A stretch of 64,000 nucleotides of DNA from Drosophila pseudoobscura. Taxonomy: Eukaryota; Arthropoda; Insecta; Diptera; Drosophilidae. Positions within the stretch are counted from its first letter, which is position 1. Every line of letters starts with the position of its first letter. Below are positions 27,750 to 40,140 of this stretch, piece after piece. The translations under genes were made by a program, and so were the position numbers. A model generated the notes under the pieces. The model saw only the letters and a program-made list of their open reading frames with translations, did not search any database and was not told where the DNA came from. The DNA is taken from assembly GCF_009870125.1 (NCBI RefSeq), contig NC_046683.1, positions 57,861,869 through 57,925,868 on the forward strand, given 5' to 3'.

Positions 27750-29000
27750 GCTTCGGTTCTCTCTCTTCCGAATGAAATCCGTTTCAACAGCACGGCCCGG
27801 CACGGTACGGCACTCTTTACTGTGTTTCTATATCTATATCTATGTATCTTCTCTTCACTGTCTTCCACTTTCGCACTTGAACGCGCGATTTCGGTTTCGA
27901 TTCCGCTTTCGACTGTGCGCTGCGCGTCTGTTCACGTCTGATCACGTCTGTTCAGGTCGAACGTTCATTCGATTGTGCACGCCGAACGGTCTGCTGCGGT
28001 GTCATATACCGCTATGCGGACACCACCACTATCTAGCAGCACCAATCACTCGCTCTCGCTCTCGCTCTGACTCTCTCTCTCTCTCTTGCTCGCTCGCTCT
28101 CTGTGCTGCTCTCTCTGGCTCTCTCTTTGGCTCTGGCTTTCAAGATGGAGGCTTTATCAGCCGCTCGATGCTGCTGGTGCAAGAGGGACGGCCATACAAA
28201 AGGGGGCGTTGCCTTTCCGTAAAATGTCGTATGGCCGGATGGTGGGGGCGTGGGCGTGGCCTGCGAGCAAAAGGAGAGCACACACAGGAATCTCTCGAAG
28301 GACAGCGAGTAGTGGAGCGGGGTCTGTGTGTGTGTGTCGAAAATTTCATATAAATTGTTGGAAAAACGAGGCTATAATTGCCATCATTATGGAGTGTTGA
28401 GCAACTAACAAGTTCAACGGTAAAAGACGAAAGAATCTTCATAATCAACTTGAGTGCGACAGAGAGAGAGAGAGAGGGAGACTGATGGAGTGAGAGAGAG
28501 TGAGAGATAGAGTGGCAGGATGGATGGATGGACACATAGACACACGAGTGGGGGCACACTTCTGTCTGGGCAGAGATGATTAGGGCAGCAATTAAGGCAC
28601 TCGAATGGCTCACATTTCGAGCTGAAGAGGATTCCATTCTTCGAAAGCTTTAAGTCATATAAAATCAATAATCCCCACACCTCCCCCCCTTGCCCCCCTT
28701 GATGGCAACGATAAATGGTTTCGTTTCATGGGATTTTTACAACTTGGTCGCTCATTTCGCAATCATCCAACTGTCCGCTACCGAGGTGTAATGTTCCTAT
28801 AATGCATTTTCTGTCTGTTGTCTGTTGTCTCTTTCTGGTATGGTCTGTCAACCCATAGACGATCCATTTTATGAGCCACCCACTGCCTACAATACACACG
28901 CACTGCGGTCGTAGGAGACGATTTTAATGTTCCCTTGATGGATTACTAAGTGGACATGAATGGCTGCCAAGTGGTTCCGCACTGCAGATGGGACTATAAT
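27750..29000 (-). promoter_or_regulatory. exex upstream region with dense GAGA/CTCTC tracts
   Basis: Immediately 5' of exex. The stretch 28034-28140 is almost uninterrupted CTCTCG/CTCTCT (GAGAG on the exex strand), and more GA-rich sequence follows at about 28455-28510. Such clusters bind GAGA factor (Trl) and are common at developmental promoters and Polycomb response elements in Drosophila. The promoter role is inferred from position. No TATA box is clear. Confidence 0.5.
28034..28140 (-). repeat. GAGA (CTCTC) tract upstream of exex
   Basis: A nearly pure run of CTCTCG/CTCTCT with short interruptions, 285-390 bp upstream of the exex ATG. It offers many overlapping GAGAG sites for GAGA factor. 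Confidence 0.7.
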
Positions 29001-32000
29001 GGATTGAGGTGTGATGTGTGTGACATTCGATGGGAGTGGAATCGAATGGAATGGCATCTTAATATCTACCTAGGACTTACCTGCTATATATGCTATCATT
29101 TGATGTATGGATTATCCTTTCGATTGCTAGGACATTCCGCAATATCTGAAAGAAATATGTAAGGGCTAGAAATGCTGGTATCTTTGATATGTTAGCTATG
29201 AGCCCCCCAGAGTTCAAAGTAAACTGCAAGTTTTATTCACGAAAATTCTCTTAATTTGAAGTCCTGCACCTATGCCAAGGCAAACAGCAGAGGTCCTCCA
29301 AGGAGCTGGCACAGACCCACAAGAAAACAAGGAACTTCCCAATTCCAGAACGAAGAAAACAACTCCATTAAACATATATCATGCAATGTCTGGACATTGG
29401 AGAGAGCCAGAGAAAAGGGTAGAGGGAGGAGGGGAAGGGTATGGGTATGGGGATAGAGTAGGAAAACTGTTCGCTAACAAGAAACGTGCCAAAGTGTATT
29501 TTCTTTGGCCACGTACACAGAGAGAACCATACTTAACCCATTCCCGAATCCCCAATTTTCTGAATCCCAACTCAAACCGAAGTCCGAAACCCCGAAAATG
29601 TTGTCCCAAAAACGAACTCAAAATTAGTGCGATGTCTGCAATGACGACGACTGATTGCCATTGTTTCTCATCTCCTTCCACTTGCTCTCTGTATAGGTCT
29701 CTCTCTCCCTCTCTATAGGTCTCTCTATCCTCTATCTGGCTCTTATTTTACTTTCATTATACGATATTTATCTACTCATCCACGTGCATTTAACTAACAT
29801 TTATGGGATGGAGTCCGGCAGAGATGGTCAGGGTGGACGGGGTGGACAGGAGGGGGGCCAGACATGACCTGGCAATGGTCCAGGCCACGGAGGAGCATGG
29901 CATTGTTCTCTCCGTATGATTTGTGTTGTTTCAGAATAGTTTATTTTATATAACAGCACAAACAAAGACAGACAGGAGAGGAGGCAGAACAGTTGGATAG
30001 TTCGTCTGCGAGTGGGTGAAGGTGTGAGGATTGGGGGCTGGGGTTTGGGGTTTGGGGCTTGGGGACTGGCGCTGGAGCTGGGGTTTGTTTGCCTGATTTC
30101 ATTTTGATTTTGGGGAAATGGTTGCGTAAATATGCAATTAGAGTTGAAATTTTTGAATGGATGGATGGCTGGTTGGATGGATGGACGGAATGAGCACTGA
30201 ATTGATAGATGAAGGGTTCAACTTCATGATTGAAAGGAGTTCGTGACTGAGAGATGCTAGAGGTTGAGATAATGAGATAATACAAAGCTCATGCTCAACC
30301 CTTTCAAAGGGACTCCCTCCTTCCTTGCTTCCTTCCTTCCTTTAGGGCCCCTTCCTTTGAAGTAGCAACCCCCTGGCTTTCCCTCCATTTAAGTGAACAT
30401 TTTCCGGTATATTAGGCAAAACGCTAATCAGGCATTAAATTTGCCAGCAAATATCACAAATGAAAATAGTCTAAAAGGCCAATAAAAATAAATTGTCACA
30501 TATGCTGCTGCAATTTAGAATTTGTGGTCAACAGAGAGAGAGAGATAGAGAGAGAGAGAGCTATTCGATACTCGCTGCCTCTGTCGCTCCCTTGTGTCGT
30601 GTTAATTCAGCCGATAAGTGAACAATAATGCCAAAAAATTTCAACAGATTTCCAGGGGCCTTAGTTAGCTAAGTAAACAGCATTGAAACGTGGGCCATGG
30701 CCAGGGCCAGGCCAGGGCCAGGACCAGGCAGCAGGAAAAGCCAGAGGAAAAGCCAGAGAAGGGTAGAACCCGAACCCGAACCCGAACCCGAACCCGAGGG
30801 TTGGGCAATGGAAGAGGGGTTTGGGGGAGGTAAAGCCTAGAGGGTTGATTGAATTGACTTTGACACTTGTGTTTGTTATATTTAAACAAAACAAAGAACA
30901 CAGAGCGAAAGGGATAACAGTGTAAAGTGTGCAGTGTAAAAGACTTTTGAAAACATTTTAAAAACAATAACCACAAAACACAAGAGTGGAAAAGTGGAAG
31001 AGCCACCCTGTTGGAGAGGGAGGTCCTGCCATTAGCTGCTCATTAATCACAGTCCCGCACCCCTTCCAGATCAGATCCGAGCAGATCCACGGGTGGCACA
31101 ATTGATATTGGGTAAATATTGATGTACAAATAATTGGCATTAAATTGCGTTATCAATAAATGATTTTTTACAATCGAGCTACGGCCATAAACAGCAGCAA
31201 AGATACACTCGAAAGATACACAGATACAGCGTATCCATGTATCCATGTATCCCTGCATCCAGTGGGGTGGTGCCCTCCATTGGTTCATCATATTGACAGA
31301 GTTGGCAGGCGGGCGGGCGGGAACGGGAACGGGAGAGTATCATTATCCATCCGCACACGCACTTTTTATGCAAAATTATTACTGCACTTTGGTATTTATC
31401 ATTCGCTTATAGAGTTACGATACCCCCTGTGCCCCGTTGCCCCGTTGCCTCGTTTTCCCTCATTTTCTGCGCAATATTTAAAGCAAACAGAGGTGCCACA
31501 CACTGCTGGGCTGTGCCTCTTGCCACACTATCTATGGGGGTCATACGAGACCAAAAGATTTCTCAACTCTCTGGGAGGCAGAGGCTGAGCCATGTTCTAC
31601 CAAAGTCTCTTAGTTATGGCCCTCTGCCCAGGGGAAATTCCAGCCAGCAATCGCCCAGCCAACATTTGAAGTGCATTCCTCTTTAAATATTCATTATAAA
31701 TCAACTAAAGTACACAATCTGATTGCAACGAAGGGGCAACGAGGGGGCAACCAAGGGGCAACGAAGGGGAGTGGCAGTGCGAAATGGAATAAATATTTAA
31801 TAATACGGCGATAATAAAGTATATTTCATTTATTGACACACAATTTTAATTGAACTTTTAAATGTATGCGAGACACCCCACTATGGCCCCGCCCTCCGCC
31901 CCCATTCCCCCAGATAAAGGGTTATAATTGAGTTGTGTGTGTGTTCATTAAGTGCGCGAATTGATTTGCCTGTTTTTACAATGTTTTTTATGGTAGGGCC

Positions 32001-33990
32001 GTTCGTGGAGAAAACTGATAAACTCAACTTCATATTTCTTCTTTTTTTTTTGTTTTTGTTTGTTTCCAGATTAATATTCATGCGGAAGAGTATGGCCCCT
32101 GCCCCCACCCACTCCGCACCATCCTCCATCGCTGACTGATAATCCTTGGGATTTAGAGAGGAAATTGTTTGATGAACGATTGCAAATTATTGCTTCGATT
32201 AGACAACGGAATGATTCTGTCCTCCGCACTGCCTCTATTTATTTATTTATTTCCTCAAGTGCCCGAGAACAGCTCGCTATTTATGTCACAAGTGATTTGT
32301 GGGACTTTAATCGCCGCGATAATGCTTTCAGATTTCACAAAATAATCAAAAAGTATGACTAAACGATGGAGCGATGAAGCGATGGATTGATAGTCAGTCA
32401 AAGCAATGCCTGACCTTAGTTTTTGCCTCAGCTTTAACTATTCGTTTTTATATGTATCTGTATCTGTATCTATATCTATAGCTTCTGTATCTGTAGCTGC
32501 ATCTGTATCTGCATTGGGTTGCCTCATTAGCCTCGGCGCAAACAAATTTCCGTGTGCCAGACCATCCACATCTCATCCGAACCCATTCCAAGCCAAGAGC
32601 AGAAGCAGAAGCGCGGATCGGAGGTTTTGTTTGCACACAACTGAGATACTGAGATACATTTAGCTGCTGCCGTTGCGACATTCCAAGTTTTTTAACCTCA
32701 GAGCGAGCTCTGGCTGAGGTTGAGATACTTCCTGATACGTGGATTCCTTCATGTGATGTGTGATGGAATGGGATGGGATGGGATGTGTGTGTGGTGTGCG
32801 GTGTGCGGTGTGGTGTTTGTGCGGGTAGCGCCAGACGATGGGATACGATGGGAAGGGAGTAGGGAGTAGAGAGTAGGGAATGGGAATGGGAATGGTAAGC
32901 AGAAGGTACATAAACGTGCACTTTCCGATAAGAAGGACGCACGAAAATCGCATTTTGATTTGTGTTTCGTATTTGATCAGATACACAGATACACCGATAC
33001 ACAGATACTACCGATACAGCGATACAGGGCGAGGGTCCGGGTCGGGTTCCTTCCTATTTGCCCTGCATTTTGTAATTGTTTGCTTAAGTGAATTCAATTG
33101 CCAGATAATGATTGTTGCTCCCCAATCCTTCTGTTCCTTCCTGCTATCTGGCTCAGTCCTGTTTATTTGCCTACAGACAGATACACGCACACACACACAC
33201 AGTGTCCTCCTGCTGATGATATCAATATTTTTCATATATGTATTTGCTTTACCTTTTCTCCTTATAATAATAATTTATTATCTCTGCTTATCATTATGCC
33301 TACCATATTTTCTCTCACCTTTCCCCTGGGATATGGCCGCCGCCTGTAGTCCGCCGCCCCCCCCACCAGTCCTATTCCCAAAAATTTAATTTCTTTCGCC
33401 TTTGACGTCTATTATGATGGATTAAATTTCAATTATGAAAGAGGCCTCCGGAATCGAAGAAACCAAAACCAAAACCAAAAGTAAAAGAGAAGAAAAGAAC
33501 TGCTTATCTCAGGAGCTGCCGGTTTTCGGCTCGGACTGCTCTTATCGCTGCGTGGGTCATATATATCGCTAATAATCAATTTTCAATTAATTCAAAATAC
33601 CTTATCAGCTGCCCGTCTGCCCCCCTTCGGCTATACATGTGCCCCGTTTAATTTATTAATATTGAAAAATTATAGAAATTTGTTTAAAGCCGTTTAAATG
33701 GTCGTCACATCACTCGAAAATTTTAGAACTCAAAAGTCGTCGAGAATTCGGCGGCAATCTAATCTCTGGACGTGGCAGCGATTTAATTTATATAATCAAC
33801 TTGTTTTCATAATTAAAAAATATTAAAATTGTTTATTACACACACACACGCACACACACACACGGGGACACTTTCCGGCCGATAAACCATCCTCAAGGGA
33901 ATTCAGACTTGGTTTGGTTTGACTCTCCTCCTTCATTTGATTGGTTTGCCCCTCCCCCTGGCACTTCCACTCCCCCCCCCCCCCCCCCCA
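29001..33990. other. Non-coding block upstream of exex
   Basis: No gene is supported. It holds a GA run at about 30531-30560, a CCGAAC hexamer array at 30767-30797, GGATGG and GGTGTG repeats at about 32765-32815, CA repeats near 33186-33200 and 33838-33862, and a C18 homopolymer at 33972-33989. Long open frames here follow low-complexity repeats. Confidence 0.5.
30767..30797 (+). repeat. CCGAAC hexamer array
   Basis: About five tandem copies of CCGAAC in non-coding DNA. They create the Gly-Phe-repeat open frame on the minus strand, which is not a gene. Confidence 0.7.
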
Positions 33991-36900
33991 CTCCTCTCCC
34001 ACCGATTCGAATAGCTTATCTTGGCCTAATTGAAATTGCATTGAAATTGATTGATTTGCTCATAAAACGGTTCGGCCTCTCGTCGGTCACCCTCCCCTTT
34101 CTCCATTTGTTAATCGTTTTACTGTTCGATGGGGCTTAGCCCCACCGATTGTGGGTTGATTTGTTGCTAATTGGAGGAGGGGAGAACTCCGCTCCCGCTA
34201 CCACTACCGCTACAGTCGGGGCAAAGGTTTCGGAACAAAAAGGATTATAAATTAAAAATAATACTTTCAAATTTTATGAAAGGGAACCGATCGATCGTAT
34301 ATCCCTTCCTCCTACTGTACCTACTATACGCCCCTAAAGGAATGTCATTTCGTGTGTGTTTTCTCCATCAAATGAAGAGATCTCTTCATCTCCAGTTGGG
34401 GTCATGCCAAGTGCCCCTTGGATACGTTCCCACGTTCTTAATTAGCCGGACTGGCTGAATGGCACACAAAAGGCAAATAAAATAATGAAATCAAATGAAA
34501 TGAAATGAAATCCAAGCAAATATAAAAAACTTTTTCAAAAACATTTAGCAAAGTCAATAAATTCGGACTTTCGGGGAGCGGAGGCGCCTCGGGGACGGCG
34601 CTGCTCATATTAATCTCCATTAAAAGGGAATTTCAATGAATTTACGATGGCCGACAAAGTGTCGCTGTGGCGCCATCTAGCCTTACCACTTTGCTGCCCA
34701 CCCCCTGCCCCCCTACCCCTCTACCCTGTGGAGCTACCTCACTTACGCATTGCGTATTTGACATTCGCCAAAAACAAAAACAAAAAAACAATAAACCAAA
34801 AAAAATTAAAAAAAACGAACCGAAATAATTCGAAAGCAAACAAAAATGCCAGAAAATAAAGATGATTTTATACCTTGCGGATAGTCCCCTCCCCCCTCCA
34901 CATCTCTTGTGTTTCCCCCTCCATCCCCATCCCCCTCTCCCTCCCTCTCTCTCTCTCTCTCTCTATAGAGAGGTGAGCAACGTCTTCGAGTAAACATTTT
35001 AAGCTGCCAGCCCGAAAAACGCTAATGGGTAAACACAGATGCGGTCGTAGACGGGACCGGAGAGTGGAGAGTGGAGAGCGGAGAGTGGAGAGCGGAGAGC
35101 GGAGATGGGAATATTGCGGAGGAGTCGCGTCTCACGTTTCTGGCGCGTTTTAAACGCGGAAAAACTTTCAAGGAAATTGCCACTCGAACTAAGTGCAAAT
35201 CTTTCGATTAGCTAGTTAATCAACTCAATTGCGGAATTACTAGATTGGGTTTTCCGCGATAACCACCGAAGCAGCGAGGGCTGTGCTGTGGAGTGAAGAG
35301 AAAGCTAACATTTTTTTGATTTATCAATTGATTCTGGCTACCTTCTTCGCCTGTCCCCGCCCCTGCCTCCTGCCTTCGACGGACTCTGTTATCAAGATGT
35401 ATTAACCTCTAATCATAGACGTTGATTTACCAGCCCAGAAGCCCAGAGACGAGACCCCTGTTCGCCCTATAAATAAGCCATTACCAAGCCCCCAATCGTA
35501 TATTAGTAATAACAATTGCGATTTATCAACAGTTTTGAAATCGCTTTACCTCTATCCCTCTCTCGCTCCCTGCTTTTATTTGATTTGTGCTCGGCGATAA
35601 GCCACTATTGAGGAGGAGGAGGAGGAGTTGTTTCATTGGAGAGCGAGGGTTCCAGGGATAGATCGTGTGCCTCCTCCGCCCTCCGCGCCCCCCTCTTACA
35701 CCCAAGCATGACAAATCTCTGAGTAGCCAATTGTTTCCGTATCTGTGGCTCATACTTTGTCATCGCAGCGACAGATTGTGCAATTTCTGGTTAAACTTTT
35801 GTGATTCAATTATAATGAAACTGATATCTGGTTGGTTCTGGCAATTAGTTCAGTTCCTTATAGACATGCTGTCACCCCAAAACAAACCAAATTGATGATA
35901 TGATTATGATTATGAGACATTTTCAGGTGACTCCAGGCAAAGTACTTCCGGCTGGTGTTCGTCAGAAGTAATACGTTGAGGGGTACCATAAATCGCTATT
36001 CTATTCCAAGTTGATATTAGTCACTCTCTCTGTCTCTCTCCATATCATAGCTTGGTCAATAGCCTCGGTCAATATAAAACTCATTAAAGGCAGGCTTCAT
36101 TGTCTCCGCGAACCTTCTCGGGGCAGCCCCAGCCCCAGCCCCAGTCTCGGCCCCACCCTTCCTTCTGGGGAGGCACAACAAAGGCTTACAAGCCGACTAA
36201 AAGCCCCCTGGACCACCCCTTGCGCCGCTCTATTGACTCAAAACGGAAGCCGCTCAACAGTGGCTAATGGCCATAATTAAACGTGGCTTATTTGCATAAA
36301 TCAAGTGGTGAACGGAACGGAGTGGAGTGGTGGCTATGTCTGCCTGAGGTGAGTGCTGATGAGTGGTGGAGGTGTAAAGCAAACTTTGAACAACTCCAAA
36401 AGATGCCGCCCAACCCCCAACCCCCAGCTGCCAGCCCCACCTCACACTCCACTTGGTATCCAATCTAACCGCGATCATTCCAATCATATTATTTTTACTG
36501 CCAGAATTGGGCTGCCCAATCGGGAAGCCCGTTTGGATCAATTTCCACTCATTCGATGGCGTATCTTTCGGTCGTATCTATCTGTACTCTATGTGTATTA
36601 TTTAGATTGAAAATCCTCAACATGCGCTGCACCCAACGGCCGTTCTGTCGTGCGATTGGAAGAAGCATTCGGGTCTTAATTTACAACTAATTGTCATATG
36701 ACCGACTAGTTATGGCAATCAGCCCGACTTAGTTATATGATAGGGGGTGTCTACAGCTCTACGGGTCTACAGCACATGCAATATATAATATAATATATAA
36801 TATATTAAATCAGTGGGACTTACCGACCATGTCTGGCCATGAGGCCATGGGCTCCCTCTGGGCAGCACCTCTGGCCGGACGGTCGTCTAATTGAATGCTA

Positions 36901-37790
36901 AATGTACTTAAATATCTTTATAATTGACGCCACAGTGGGGGTGTCGTAAAAAGCACGTACACGGACACGGAGAAGCGCGTAATACTAGTAGGTATATTTG
37001 AGAAGGGGCTGTGGACGGGGGGGTGGGCCTCAAGAGTGGAGACATCGAAACATTCCGAGCCGCTCCCATCCCCCCCAATCACACACACAATCACTCACTA
37101 TCCATCCAGCCATCAGCAACCACCCGCAATAAATGGTATTTATGTTATTTGTCAAGTTTATCGCTCACGATAGTTCACGAGGGTGTTGGGTGTGTGTGGG
37201 TCCTAATTAAACCGTGGGCTTTATCGTCTTGTAACGATCGAAATTATTGCCACCGCAACAGTGCAACGTCTATGCTCTTTTATGAGCCCCACCCATCCGC
37301 TCAATTTCAAATACCAGTAGCCGTAGCCGTAACCGTAGCCCCATTATAATCGTCCATATATAAGTAGGTATATATCAGATATGGTACTCGTATGCTATAT
37401 AGAGAATCTCAACCGATTGCTTGTTTATTTTCCAAGTCTATCTTTTGATTTGTTGATTCCGATAGGAGCCTGTTCATAAAAATAGCATGTCCAACGATCA
37501 CTGAAAGATCATTCAACTCCACATGCAATTGGGAGGTATCTGACCGATCTTTGAGCACTTGAGGGCATGCTACGAAATTGGTAGCAGCCCAGAGATAAAG
37601 GGGCGTTAAAGCCGAGCCGCCTAAAGTGATTCTGATTGTGATTGCAATGCAATGCAATGCCCAAAGTCAGCAAACAGAAATCGTACCCGATGGACGAGTG
37701 ACGAGAAAGACATTCAGAGATATTCAAAAAGCACCAAACATAGCAGCAGCAAACATAAACATCCGATAAGGAGAAAAGAGAGGCAAGCCA
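33991..37790. other. Non-coding block
   Basis: No gene is supported. It includes CT-rich sequence at about 34910-34970, a GGAGAGTGG-type array at about 35058-35108, CCAGCC repeats at about 36128-36150 and a TATAATA-rich stretch at 36780-36806. No RNA gene signature (tRNA A/B boxes, snRNA promoter) was recognised. Confidence 0.45.
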
Positions 37791-37823
37791 CATCATCTTC
37801 GAGCCACATCAAACAGAAGCCAA

Positions 37824-38090
37824 ATGAGCTTGTCGGGCCGGAAACTGTTCGGTGGCTCGACGGTATCTTCAATCAAAGCCAAGTACTGGGAGGAGGCACT
37901 AGGTGGTGCCTCCGGAGGTCGCTTGAGCTGCAACTGTAGGGCTGCCATGAGGAGGAGTCGATCAAAAGGTCCGCGCACGAGCGGATCGCCTCTGATCGCC
38001 GCATCATCCAAGCGTCTGTGGGTCAAGCAAACGTACGCGTACGAGTACGAGTGTGTCGCGGAAGGTGCCTTAATCCAAAGTGGCTACTGA
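37824..38090 (+). CDS. Candidate small protein of unknown function (88 aa)
   Basis: An ATG in good fly context (GCCAAATGAGC) opens an 88-residue frame starting MSLSGRKLFGGSTVSSIKAK and ending before TGA at 38088-38090. Codon bias is moderate. A minus-strand frame over the same DNA (about 38026-37793) is also open and looks equally protein-like (FDRLLLMAALQLQLKRPPE), so at least one is a shadow. No family is recognised, and no introns or promoter motifs stand out. It may be non-coding. Confidence 0.2.
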   Translation: MSLSGRKLFGGSTVSSIKAKYWEEALGGASGGRLSCNCRAAMRRSRSKGPRTSGSPLIAASSKRLWVKQTYAYEYECVAEGALIQSGY

Positions 38091-38099
38091 GTTGCCTCC

Positions 38100-39336
38100 C
38101 CAGCTCCCAGATGCCAGCTCACAGCTCCCAGCAGGTAGTAGATGCGGATAGAGTACTCCCGAGTACTGCATTCTGCAGGAGGCAAACACTTCTGGTGGCA
38201 TTCTGTTGGTCAACAAACACTTGCCGGCTACTGATCTCTTCTGGCCAATCCGCAGCGACTCATTCCATCAATCTCTGCTGTCAATCTCCTGCGGCAAATA
38301 AACTCGAGTGCCTTCCATGCAAATATTCAATATTTGCTCTTGGATTATTAAGTGAGCAGCATCCCATTCCCATTCTCATTCTCAAACCCAGTTCTCAGTT
38401 CCCATCTGGGTTTCTCCTCCTCTTCCTCCCCTTCCCACCAAACCAACTCTTTCTCTCTTCCCTGTAAACTGTTTGTTTGGGGCTGTTTAATCACTTTAAT
38501 GGATATGCAATTTATAGTTGTTTTTTTTAGAAAATTCGTATTGGAACATACATTTTTACCGCCATAAATTTAAATTTTCGATTACTTTACGGAAGCTCCA
38601 TCTAGCGGTGCCCGAAAAAGCTGTCCTACAGAAGCTGGCTGCTATATACCAATGTCTAAACGCACTATTTGTAACAGATTTTATTACGATTTATGGAAAA
38701 CAAAAAATTATTTATAAAAAAGGGACATGATAAGTTGCTCTGGTAATGGTGTTAAATTAATGTTAATGCATCAATAAGGCATCTATTTTTTCCTTTTGCA
38801 GGAAAAAAGCTGTTTACTCTTCATTTCGGCGAGGAAAAAAAATGGTAAATGGTAATAGTGTCAGTTAAATCGGAACATTTTTGCGAAAGGAAAAACTGGA
38901 GCCTGCCTAAATATTTAATAATAGAATAAACATGCACTTTTCCGGATATAACATCGCAAACGCAATAAAAACTGGCTGGCTTCCTTCCAATTGTACGATT
39001 TTCCCCTGGTTTATTTTCATTTCAAGGAAACCATTTCATGGAAATGTGTACTAGTGACCATTTACATTAAGATAAATACAAAAAATATATATTGGTATTT
39101 TCAAAAATCCTTGTGCGCCGCCAGCCAACTGCCTGTGGGCGCCCCGGCGTGTACAGAGCTAACATTTATAAAATGTTATTTAAACAGGAAAAAACTACTC
39201 TGATCGCCACACCGGAATGCAGCCAGCGGTGCGCTTATAAACTAAATCAATTGCGGGTGGAGACGACACACGAGGTGTAGCAACTTCTGTGGTCCAAAGT
39301 GCCGCCGTGGCCAAATGTTTTGTTGTATTTCGACGT
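38100..39336. other. Non-coding region and Srp9 3' UTR
   Basis: No gene is supported. The left part is C/T-rich (about 38350-38460). The rest is AT-rich, with short A/T runs. On the minus strand an AATAAA near 39015-39010 could terminate Srp9, about 320 nt past its stop. Confidence 0.4.
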
Positions 39337-39659
39337 TTACTCCTTAGAGGCCATGTGTCCGACCAGGTTGCTGGTGATCTTTTCGATTTTCTTCAGGTCG
39401 GGCATGTTTTCCGCTCTGTACTGTACGCACTGCAACAATAATGGTTGGCATTATATTGTTAATTTCTGGCCAGCGAAAGTCGTGGCCGCTTGATTCCTCT
39501 TCTTCTTCTCGTACGAACCTTTACATTGTCCGTCATTTTCAGTAATATGTGGCCCTTGGAATGCACGTATTTCATTGTGTAGCGGCAGTTCTGTGGATTC
39601 GCCATGTACATGTTCTCGGCGGCAATCTCAAAGTCCTCCCAATTCTTGACAAAAACCAT
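39337..39659 (-). CDS. Srp9: Signal recognition particle 9 kDa protein
   Basis: Two exons on the minus strand: 39659-39519 (47 codons) and 39429-39337 (30 codons plus TAA), giving 77 residues. The protein starts MVFVKNWEDFEIAAENMYMA and contains YVHSKGHILLKMTDNVKCVQ across the joint, aligning with animal SRP9 throughout. The donor is AAG|GTTCGT, a weak but acceptable site, and the acceptor is TTGCAG. SRP9 pairs with SRP14 to bind the Alu domain of SRP RNA and pause translation in the cytosol. Its length equals the family norm. It is divergent from syd, and repeat-derived promoter-like sequence lies about 70 bp upstream of its ATG. Confidence 0.93.
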
Positions 39660-39727
39660 TTTAATTCAGGAAACGAGAAGCGGAGCAAAAAATGAGGAAA
39701 CGAATAACAACAACAATGGTACTAGGG

Positions 39728-39850
39728 ATACCGTCCGACCCTCAAAAATATACCGTAAATATACTGTGTGCATCTCAGGTGACCGTTTACGGTATTTTTG
39801 AGGTCAAAATTGAGCCGACGATATATTTACGGTATATCGATATATAATGG
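39728..39850 (+). repeat. Dispersed repeat, copy B left arm (Srp9 promoter side)
   Basis: ATACCGTCCGACCCTC followed by AAAAATATACCGTAAATATAC is the same end sequence as copy A, here facing Srp9. Read on the minus strand it is TTTACGGTATATTTTTGAGG followed by GTCGGACGGTAT, about 70 bp upstream of the Srp9 ATG. A further CGGTATTTTTGAGG copy lies near 39790, and a DRE overlaps the end of the arm. Confidence 0.6.
39835..39842. promoter_or_regulatory. DRE (TATCGATA) between Srp9 and syd
   Basis: A perfect DREF-binding octamer lies midway between the divergent genes, directly beside a TTTACGGTATATC motif. DREs drive growth and housekeeping promoters in flies, so this one may serve either gene. Confidence 0.5.
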
Positions 39851-39869
39851 TATCTATTAATTCCATTTT

Positions 39870-40120
39870 CGCGAAAACCTCTTTTTACGCAAAATGCAAT
39901 AAAAGCAAGTATTTAAATTCAACCAGTCAATAAGGAAATTGACTTTTTAATCGGATAAAATTATGATGGCATGGCTAAATGTTCTATATAGCTAGTAATA
40001 TTCCACGGAATATCAAAAACGAGGAATATGCAAAATATACCTTGAATTCGTCAGTGTATTTACGGCATATTTTTAAAATAAGACGGTATATTTTGGTATA
40101 TGTCAGACCGTATATTTTAA
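39870..40120 (-). repeat. Dispersed repeat, copy B right arm (syd promoter side)
   Basis: Starts CGCGAAAACCTCTTTTTACG and runs through GCTAAATGTTCTATATAGCT and AATATCAAAAACGAGGAATA to GACGGTATATTTTGGTATAT. It is collinear with 51022-51268 and with the right half of copy D. It faces the opposite way to the left arm, so the promoter-like ends point outward to Srp9 and to syd. Confidence 0.65.
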
Positions 40121-40140
40121 CGATAAATCCGCGGTCACAC
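40055..40140 (+). promoter_or_regulatory. syd promoter: motif-6-like copies plus motif 1
   Basis: Contains GTATTTACGGCATATTT, GACGGTATATTTTGGTATAT, CAGACCGTATATTTT and then GGTCACAC at 40133-40140, which matches the core of Drosophila promoter motif 1 (the M1BP site YGGTCACACTR). The combination of motifs 6 and 1 without a TATA box is typical of housekeeping promoters. The transcription start is inferred to lie just downstream. Confidence 0.55.

Noticed and set aside
30661-30894. Gly-Phe repeat open frame on the minus strand
   Set aside because: Produced by the CCGAAC hexamer array; not a gene.
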